DNA of 64,000 nucleotides from Azorinus chamasolen (Eukaryota; Mollusca; Bivalvia; Cardiida; Solecurtidae): the NCBI GenBank assembly GCA_963576725.1, contig OY755236.1, forward strand, positions 68,046,379 to 68,110,378. The letters are read 5' to 3'. Positions 13,301 through 24,200 of this stretch are shown in pieces; the first letter of the stretch is position 1, and the number at the start of each line of letters is the position of its first letter. The notes beneath the pieces were generated by a model that was given only the letters and a program-made list of their open reading frames with translations, searched no databases and was not told where the DNA came from. Made by a program: the position numbers and the translations under genes.

Positions 13301-16300
13301 ATTTTATTTCTTTTTATCACTCTGCCTATTGAATATCGTTTGCTGAAAAGCATTCCAGTCTATAGTTGGCTGCAGATCCGAAAATCTAGTTTACTTTCTA
13401 GTCCAGACATAGTAGATCTTAGCTAACACGTATGTGGAATCGAATCTGTCTAACAACTTGCTCAAGATTGCCGATACATTTTGTCCAGATTCTAAACTCG
13501 GTTTAAAGCATTATTAAGTACATATACATGTAGTAAAACCCCTGTAAACAGGACATTCTAGTAGAGAAGAATTTACTAGATACGTTTAGGCAGGTGGCTG
13601 CTTAGTGCAGGGTGAACGTCATGCAGAAAGCTCTTTCTGTATAGTATTCACTCTACATTATGATGTTACATGTCCCCAAGACCGATATTTATACTAAATT
13701 TAACGTCCGGTTTAGAGGGGTTTTACTGCATACGTTTTTCTCAAAAACGGATTGATCTGTAGTATCTGAGATCTGTTAACCCTTCGCTTGCTGAAATTTA
13801 AAATACATTTCTCCTTCTTTACCCATGCCCTTTTGTATAATTGCATATATCTTCACTGTGTACAAGTATTTCGATGTGCAATCACTACTGTGGAGTGCAC
13901 TGGTTGCACAATCAACTTGTAAATAGTGCAGACCCTGATGAGCCAGCTCCTGCAGGAGCTGTCTCATCTGGGTCTTCACTATTTAAGGTACATGTAGGTA
14001 TATTGACGTGAATAGCAAGCAAAGGGTTAAGAGTCTTGCTTTGCTTATTTTATGCAATCTGTTGTCAGGGAAACGACAATGTAATGGAGCATAACCATGT
14101 TCACCACGTTTGCATGAATGCCAGCGATTGTGGCTCTTTTCAGACAGGAAGAGATTGGACGGCGGTGAGTTCACTATTCTTGTGACGTTTTTAACCTTTA
14201 ACCCTTCTCTTGCTGAATTTTAAAATACATTTCTCGTTTAACCCATGCCCTGTTGTATAATTTCATATATTTTCACTGTGTATTTCGCTGTGCAATCACT
14301 GATGTGGAGTGCACTAGTTGCACAATCAACTTGTAAATAGTGCAAACCCTGATGAGACAGCTCCTGCAGGAGCTGTCTCATCTGGGTCTTCACTATTTAC
14401 AGGTAGGTATATTGACGTGACTAGCAAGCGAATGGTTAAAATATATATATGAGATAAACTCATCCAAATTAAAAAAAAAACCCATATCTTTTTTGTTGTT
14501 GAGGAAGGGCCCCGCATTACTTTTGTCCTGCATTAAGCAACCTTTTAAGATCCCTATGTTCAATAAATGAATGACCGCTTAGGACAGGTTCTACTGTATA
14601 AAACCAGCTAATGAATATACATGATATCATGAATTCTTGGGTTAATACTTATAAATGTAGTAAAGAGATAAGACCAAGAATAAGAAATCTCTACGGCTGT
14701 GGTTGTAAAAAGTTTCTTTAGTAGTACACATTGCTATAACGTTGCGTTCTACTGATAAGTGTTCCTGTTTATCTTAGAGAGGTAACTTGATCCACTACAA
14801 CTTAGTCCACCATATCCGCCGACTTGTGCCCGGCGCTGATGTACGTGGAGTTATGCTGGACGACCAGGCATCGGGTACCACAATCAAAAACAATGTATTT
14901 TATCATGTATGTTGGTGAACATTAATTATGTTAGTTTAACCCTTTACTACATAAATCATAAACATTTCTATACATTTACAAAAATAGCAGACCCAGATAA
15001 GACGGCTCCTATAGGTGTCGTCTAATCAGGGTCTGCTCTGTTTGCTTATGAAATAATACCACGACAATTTACAAAATTTAACAAAAGAATTATCATAAGC
15101 GGTAATTAAAATTATTTATTTACTGATCAAGATGTGTATATACTGGTGAATGCACATACCACTGTAATGAAACTATTGCTACCTTGTATACAATATATAT
15201 TGCTACCAGTAAAACCCCGCTAATACGACCAACAAAAAGGGGCATAATTCTGGATGGCAGAGGCAGGTGGTAGCTTAATGCAGGACGAAAGTTATGCAGA
15301 AAGCTCCTATAGGAGCTTTCTGCATAACTTTCGTCCTGCATTAAGCAACCACCTGCTTTAAACGGCATCAGTGGCTGTTTATTAAGTGGTCGCATTAGCG
15401 GGGTTTCACTGTAGTTCTTACTCTACTTACCTTACTTACTTATAACCGCACTGGGCATCATAGGTGGTTTTAATTACAGAGTTTAACAAAGATTTATTAC
15501 GAGAAAAACATATGAGAACGTTTCTCACAAACGGTAATACCTTACTATTGATTTATACATGAGCTATGGTATGAAAAAATAAACCATAATTGAAATTACA
15601 GTGTAGAACCAGACCAGCAGCTGCGTTCAAGGCATCTCTATTCGTCCGTAGTATTAGACCTTACAAACAAAATTAACCATTGTCAGAGACACAAACAGTC
15701 ACGAAAATAATAATGAGTCATATTGGTTTAACAGACTGCCTTAAGCGGTCATCAAAAAAGGGTCGTATTGTGGTCTGTAAGGCAGGTGGTAGCTTAATGC
15801 AGATCAAAATTAAAACAAAAAGCTCCTATATAGGAGTTTTCTGCATTTCTTTTACCCTGCATTAAGCAACCACATGCTTTTTTAAAGATTTTTATATTCA
15901 GTGAATGAATGGCCGCTTATGATGGGTTGTTAGAACTATGTGTAGGTTTTTTGTAGCTGTTAATTCGCTTTGTAGAATGACGTACACGTGAATATCGGTG
16001 GTGGACGGGACAATGTGGTCAGTGACAATGTGATGTATTATTCCGACAAGTTCAGTATGCAGTTTGACGGCAGAGGTGTGAATCACGACCACGACACCGA
16101 CCTATACCGGCGCTTGCATGTGCGTACGCTCTATCATTATCTCTATCAGCCTTACATAGAGAATCGCAATCACTGGTCTGTAGTATGAACTTAATCCCTT
16201 AAAATTTTGAGCACTCCAACTTCCAAGTGGAATGGTCCATCAGCGTATAACTACAGAATCCAAACAGTACAGTAAAACCCCTCTAAACCGGAATTCTAGT

Positions 16301-18221
16301 AGAGAAGAATTTGGATACATTTAGGCAGGTGGCTGCTTAATGCAGGGTGAAGTCATACATGGGAGCTTTCTGCATGACTTTCACCCTGCATTAAGCTGCC
16401 ACCTGTCTCCAAGACCGATATTTATGCTGAATTTAGCGTCAGGTTTAGAGGGGTTTCACAGTATGAAAGCCCTAAACTTTAATTTGCAGGAAACTTTGGA
16501 AAACAATGTGTATATACCCCTGATCCTTTGGAGGTCCCTAATCTAACGAAGAAAGCTCCTGCAGAAGCTTGCTGTCTGTGTTGGTTATGTTCTCCAGTAA
16601 AGTGAATCCTGTTTTATTTCCATAAATGTATGCCTTAATTAGGGGGTTGAAACGATTCCTAAAAAGTCGATTCGATTCGATTTCGATTTTTCATAACTCG
16701 ATTCTATTATTTTCGATTCGATTCGATTTAATATTGTAATAAAAAGAAATCACGATGTAGAATAAATCGTGTGTATTAACAGATCTGAAAAACAGAATGC
16801 TTGAACATATACAGGTGGAAAAATCAGAGTAGCCTAATCACAAACAGCCAAACCTTTCTGCAGTTTGTATTTTAGTTCTTTTAAAAAAAGTTAATGTGTC
16901 TACATTGTGACTGGTCCCTCACTAAAACCAATTACAAATGGTAACACTAACATAATCAGACATTTTTTATTCGAATATGCCTTGAAACGATAACCTATAC
17001 GTCAAACACAATAAAACACATATCAGCAATATATTCAATGAAAAATATGTGGTCGCTGTAGAGAGTTTCTGGTGTACTTATATTGTAGGCTGTTCCGTAT
17101 AATTCCTCACTCTGGACTTCAAGATATCCTCCGCTGACTAACTTCCTGTCAAAACAACCCGAACAACCGATAGGTACGTTCTACTGGGCAGCTCCCGTCG
17201 CTCGAAACACTTTTCTGATCTTAGACCAGCCCTGCCATATGCAGCATGCATTTGAACAGACAAATATTGAGCTCTTCGTATATATACAGTTAAGCCTTGA
17301 TAATTCGATAATTCTAACATTACATAAATATAATTACCATTCTTCAAGACAGTTGGCAGCTTAATGCAGGCTGAACGTCATATAGAAAGCTCCTCTAGGA
17401 GCTTCCTGTGTGACTTTTTCCCTTCATTAATCAGCCACCTGCCTAAATAGTTCTCAATTACTGCATTACTAAATGTTTACTGTTCTTGTATTCAACTAAC
17501 ACAGAGATAATACAAAATGGCATCATGAATGGAGATGAGATTAAATTTTACAACAGCACATGGACACGAGAATAGCTGACCGTAGTAGAAACTGTAGAAC
17601 CATATCTATATCATAAACAGAGCAGACCCTAGTCATCAGACGGTTCATACAGGCCTAGAAATGCATACATTTATGGAGTAAAGGATTAAGGTATTTCAAC
17701 TAAGGGTTTGATATATTCACAACTAATATAATTATTGTACAACAGGGAACCAGATTCGCAGAAACATCATATATAACAAACCAGGAATTGTGTTCGCTGG
17801 TCACCTGACTTCAAATATAGACAAGGACAATTTCTTCAACATCACCGACAGCGGCTATGTATATCAGTTTTCTTTCTATGATACAATAAAACATCTCTAC
17901 CACGACCGCTCATAAAGAAATTTCGGTCTTATGGGCAGGATAGGAACACTTTGCATGGCCCATTTCCATATAAACGCTTTTTTCACGCATTTTCAAATAT
18001 AGTAGATCCAGATCAGATGACTCCTCTATGAGTAGTTTTTTGCATTAATCAGCCATCTTCTGTTATAGACATCTATGTCCATTTATATAACCTTTTTTTG
18101 TCTGATCACGGTCTGCTCTATCTGCTTATGCTTTTACTAAGGCATAACCTTTTTTGTGTTCATATGCCTTTATAAGCAATATGTAATTAAAATTCGGGAT
18201 ATCATTTTTCTCTCAAAGAGG

Positions 18222-18297
<76 letters not shown>

Positions 18298-21200
18298 GAA
18301 AGAGAATGAGACAGACGGGTATACAGTCAAACCTGTGACAGAAAGAGGGTTCAATGTCTTGATAAAGTGAATGAATCAGTGAGCACGTAAATTGGAGAAA
18401 AATAAGTGTATGAGTGAATAGATCATTAAGCGTGTGAATCGGTGTTTACATATATTGAAAATGTTGCAATTCAATAATGAAACCGGATGATATTTTTTCA
18501 TCATAATAGTTAGTGATAATAAAAATGTCCTTTTTTAGGCGTACGGTGCGGCAGACTTTATTGATCCTGATCATGGAGATTTCCGGTTTAAGTGCCACGC
18601 GGCGACGTGGGCCAGCAGGGTAAGCTTTCCTCCGGTGCTTACACCGAATGACGTGGGACCCAGATACGACATAGGCCCAATATACAAACGCAAATGTAAA
18701 TACTCTGAAATATACAATTTGTTCATTTATTTTAGTTAACCCTTCACTGTCACAGTTTCTAGATCTAAATGAAAATAGCTTTATTCACACTGTGTTTGTA
18801 TTTCTCCTAAACACCTTCATAAAATGCAATAATACTTTATGGGAAGCCTCATTACTAAGAGAACACACACATATTGGATGATGTTCTGTCTCAGAGAATG
18901 TTCTCTTGTGGTATACCATACAAGTACAGTAAGCTCCGGATTATTCGAAAACTAAAATGCTTATAAAAATCAGGTGAATAAATAGGTTTGGACAAATCTT
19001 CAGCCGATAAGTTCCTAATTGACTCAAAGAATTTTTGTTGATGTTGGTTAGTACGAACAACAATGACCCTGGCCAAGTCATCCAATGCGTGCCCGACCAA
19101 AGCACCGGCAGTGACCGCGCCAATGCCATCCTACCTACCCGACGGGTCCAGACCAAACAACCTCCTCAACGTCTCCAAACACGGTAGTGTGTGCTAGTAT
19201 GATGCTACTCTAATTATCATAAGTATTCGGATATCCAATATCTCATGTAGGGTAATTAGGATCCCCCCGTTTGTATACGAATTAATTGTTATTTTGAAAC
19301 GAGCGATGTGTACTTGATAATTTCTGCTAATGGCAGTATAATATATCTATTTCATACAAAATATCTAAATAGAAACCATGCAGACAATTAAATTAAGGCT
19401 TTCGTTCATTTATTCATTCATTCAAGTATGTAGGATTGCTTTTCCATGTAGCTCCATGAATTTACTACTGCTAGGGGGTGGGGTGGTAAGTGTATCAAAT
19501 ATTAAAGTTGCTTTTAAAAACTCGTTCTGTTTCATTTCCAAGGTCCGCAGTCTGTAAAGTAACTGTATGAAAGACTCCTGTCTGTGATAAAAATGTATCA
19601 ATGTAAAAATGCTTGGTTAGATTAGATTTGGTATATGGGTTAGATTGTTCCAAAGCCCTCGTCTGTTTAACGACATAAAGGTTCAGTGCAAATAGTTCAT
19701 AGCTTCTTCATGTCCACAAAGGCTGTTTTCTGTCTGTGACGAAATGCACGGATCACCCGGGTAGTTCCTTGTACGAGGACAAATGGGGAGAGGCGAATCA
19801 ACATACTGGTGTCAACGAGACGGCATGTCTTGCCAGGGCGGCCCAGGTGTGGAGAGATTGTGGCTCACACGACAGTGACGAGGTCACCGCTGTGTATGGA
19901 CCAACAGGTACAACATTAACAAGTTGTTTGTATCATCGTACTCCCGTTGAGACGCCTATCTAAATATAGGTGGAGGATCCCAGAGGACGAGTAAATTTAA
20001 GAAAAAGACCCGGTTAGAACCACCGACTTACTGCAAGCCATATAGAAGGTTTCCGTACATAAAACACACGCACGCACATACACACACGCACTAATTGATA
20101 TTTATCATGCCATTATTTCTCACATTAATATGCATGGAGTAAAGGGTTATCACTGAATGTACAGTAAACCCCCTCTTAACCGAAAATCTAGTAGAGAAGA
20201 TGATAGCTACTTTTAGGCAAGTGCCTGCTTAATGCAGAGTGAAAGGCATGCAGAAAGCCCCTACAGGTGCTTTCTGCATGACTTTCACCCTGTAGTGTGC
20301 TGCCATCGTCTCCAAGACAGATATTTATACCAAATTTATAGTCCGGTTTAGAGACGTTTATTGTATATTTAATATTAGGCGATTGAGATGGTATGTTGAT
20401 TGTCCGTAGTTGTTGGTTAAACAAATACATTCAATCTTTGGCATATGGACAACCTAGAGAAAAGGATTTGGCTACCGAAGAACACGTTTTGGTTCTGATC
20501 CTTTAATCCTTTCCCTCATATTGACGACTTTTGACGACTCTGTAAAAGTCACTTTGTGAAACCATTGTGATAAATAGAGCATTAGATAAGCCTGTTAAAG
20601 TCTTTGCAAACAGAGAAGGCCTTGTTAAGACGTTCGTGTAGGGCCCGTCTGACCAGGTCATGCTACAAATGTATGTTTGCTTATGCCATCTGATACTATA
20701 CTCTATCTGCCAAGGTAATAAAATCCTGTGCTGGTGTGCTATTGTAAAACAAATTATCTTATTTATTTTCATGATATTATTTTTTATTATATGAATAGCA
20801 TTAGTGGCATAAGAGAAAGGATAAACATCTGTTATACTCAATCTATGGCTTATGGTCGCGTATGAGAAGAGGATTTGGCTACAGGGTATCGCGCTTTTGT
20901 TTTCCCTGACTCTTTAACTCTTACAATTTTGAATTTTTAAATGGACTATTCCAAATTTAAATAGGCCAATCTTACGGTGAATATTTAGGGACCTTTCTAA
21001 AGAACACTGTAGCATGACAAACAATGCAGACCCTGATGAGATAGTCCTCTAGGAGCCCTCTCTTCTTGGATTACACTGTTTGCAAATGGCATTAGTTACT
21101 CGTGTCCCACACTGTAAGGATTAATGTACCTCGGTATTAAAGCACTGTTACACGGTGGAATCACATTTTCCTGAGATCGAACCAATCCGTCCCAGTCCTA

Positions 21201-24200
21201 CCCTAATAAATATGTTGAGGCCTACGTAAGGGCCTCTTATACAGCTATACTTATTTAAAATTCATGATATAACTTGATCCGGATCAAAACAACAATTCTC
21301 CTCCATCCCGATTTGAATACGGTTGCCCTATCGACTGAGTTATCCAGGCAGTTGATGACTTCCAGAGAACAATGCTCGTGTCTACTGTAGGTGCCATGAC
21401 GGTAGGTGGTGCTGGGTGCTACATGGCATTATATGGATGTCCGAAGCAATCGGGTCCGGCCGACGGCCACGTGATCCCAGGAAGAATGTATCACGATGTC
21501 TATGCAGAGCAGCATCAGAATGCGTCCCATAACCAAGAGGGATGTTTAAGACGAGCGCTGACACAATGGCAGTGGTGTGGATCTAATCCCAACCATCCCG
21601 TCACCTCACTCTACAGACCCACGGGTATGTGATACATTTTCATCTCGGAATTGTAACAGGAGCAATACTTCTAGGTAGAGAACGGTGCGGCATTCAGTCA
21701 CGTGTATTATATAAGGGTGTATGCGTGCGTGTTTATATACATGTACGTGCGCGCGTGTGTGTTGTTGCGTGTGCATGCGTGTACATGTATGTGTGTGCGT
21801 GCGAGTGTGTAATTTTCGAGGCGAATGCTTGCGCGTACATCACTGTTTTGAACCAGAGGGGTGGGGTGGGGAGGGCATAGGATCACCTTAGGATATATGA
21901 GTGGATAGGATATGTGAGTGTCTAGTAATTGAGCAAGCGACAGTTTGACCATTTTTCTATATTTTTTCAAAGGGGCAACTATTTCGTTGATATGAAAGCC
22001 AAATTGGTAAACTTTAGTGGGTGCTGCATTATATCATATCTCAGAAAGCACTCCATGGTGTACTAATGACATCATGTACATTTGTATGTTTTAAATATCA
22101 CAGGAGCTAAGCGCACAGCTGGTGCCGGCTGTTGGATTCAAATACCCAGTTGTCCAAGCCATCCGACAACCAAAACTATGTTTTACGATTCATGGGGCTC
22201 AACGAATCTGAATACAGGTAAACTCGCACATTGTCAATTAACCATTTCCCTCATATAAACGTGTTTTCACGCATTTGCAAACAGAGTTGACCCAGACCAA
22301 ACGGCTCCTAGAGGAGCTGTCTGATCAGGGTCTACTCTGTTTGCTATTAGAATTTGATACATCTGTGTCTTTACTCTCTAAAATGGCTATAATGTCCCAC
22401 CTTCCATACTTCATTATAACTATGTTGGCCATGAATATGCAGTAGGTACTGAGAAATGAAATTAACATAGAACAGGGAAAGGGTTAATCAGCTAGTAATG
22501 GAAGCACTAGTTAAGTAAATAAGAATTTAGATCTATTTAGGCAGGTGGCTACTTTACCCTCTCTTTTTACATAAATCACTTTATGAATATACATTAACAT
22601 GATTTTAGTAATACTATATAAAGTATCAAAGCACATTTTAGCTTAGACAAAAACGGTAGGATCAGATATGTATTATTCATAAGAAAACTGAGTAGACCCA
22701 TATCAGACAATTCCACGTCAATAGGAGCTGTCTGATCTGGCAAGGCGGTAAAAACGTTAATTTTGGGGAAATGGTTAATGACTTTGGAACTTTCTGCATG
22801 GCGTTCACCCTTCATTAAATTGCCTCCTGTTATAAAGACTATCATTAAAACTTATTTCAAATTCTGGTTTAGAGGTGGTTTTACTGTATACCGATGTATC
22901 TTCTGTGAGTGCCACGCAAAAAGGGCTTAAAACTGTTGTAATTACAATCTATGGGACGAACTCACGGTGAATTTATAAGTTTAGATCTAGTTTAGACTGA
23001 CTGGTTGAGGAGAGAAATGAATCTAAGAATTAAGTTGCAACAGTTTTGCACTGAGCTCTTGGTATAGGTTAGGCTTACGAGTTTTAACATACAATATAAA
23101 TAGTGACTTATACTTCAGAGAATAGTTGCATTTTCTCTACCGGTCTTTTAGAATCGTCCCGAAGCGTGTTTGGTGAAGAAATGGCGGATTTTAGCACAAA
23201 GTATTTGAATATGGAAATGTATCTCTTGTTCTTATAAGCATTTATATGAGGCATTTGTTGGCACGTGTGAAAGCGTAAGTGGTAAACATATTAAATATCA
23301 CGTTGTATTGTATATATCAAAGTTAACCACGTACTAGTTAAACTACAAGTAAAAACGGAGCCACACTTCTAGCAAATCTGTCTCGTGAAGCCGTCCATTT
23401 GTCCATCAGTTGGTTTTTGTATTCTTTGCGTAGCAATGAATACAAAGGTGGCGTTCCATCATCGAACCCATGGTAAACTCGCTTACCTGACAACTGCCAT
23501 TCCGAATAGCAGTATAGTGCAATTTATTGACCTGCATTCGATGGATACAAAATACGTTTAATAACATGACATCCGGAACCAATCATGGTATACTATTTCT
23601 GACATGAAAATGCTTCGTAACATAAGCTTCGGCGTAGCATGTGCAACAAAATCAAAAACATATAGCAATGTGTAAGAGGGCGCACAAATATCAGTCACAT
23701 GTCAAAATCACGTGATCATAATATAAATAAAAGTATTCTCCCAGTGGCGGTTACTCAATGAATAGAGAAGTGCGCGTCGATTGACCTTATGCAAGCGATA
23801 GGTAATCACGCCCATCAACTGCGGGTGGTCAGTTTGATAATAAGCATAGCGAGAAACGGCTGAAGTGTCAGCTGCTACTTAATTATCCACCGGAAAGAGT
23901 GTTAATCCTTTCCTTTATAGATACGCAATTACATGCCAAAGCGAACTTATTCGATATCATAAATTTGATTTGCAAAACATAGATGACATGTAAAGAATAC
24001 TACAGCGTCTACAGCGCTTTGATTGTTATTGTTTCTAAACTTGACTTCCATCCAATATACGAGTATGCATAAGCTTTATATTAGTGCTTGTCGTGAAACA
24101 TGTTTTTTTATCATCAGATAGTTCCAAAGACTCGTGTTTTAACCGGGCCTGGGACTTCTGGGAACACTGTGGCGCCAATCACTCATTTCCGGTCACTGCC

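Noticed and set aside
13776..13979. ORF of 67 aa seen three times (also at 30662 and 49288) in nearly the same form
   Set aside because: It lies wholly inside family B MITEs and crosses the hairpin, so repetition reflects the transposon copies and not a gene family.
16491..16546. Possible exon after TTTGCAG at 16490
   Set aside because: The frame closes quickly and has no family motif. The true next exon is at 17089 with VPY-W-RYP.
18156..18338. ORF with a long Arg-Glu repeat
   Set aside because: It is a translation of the (AG)n microsatellite.
21629..21880. Cys/Val-rich ORF of 83 aa
   Set aside because: It runs through a TG/CG low-complexity tract directly after an exon donor.
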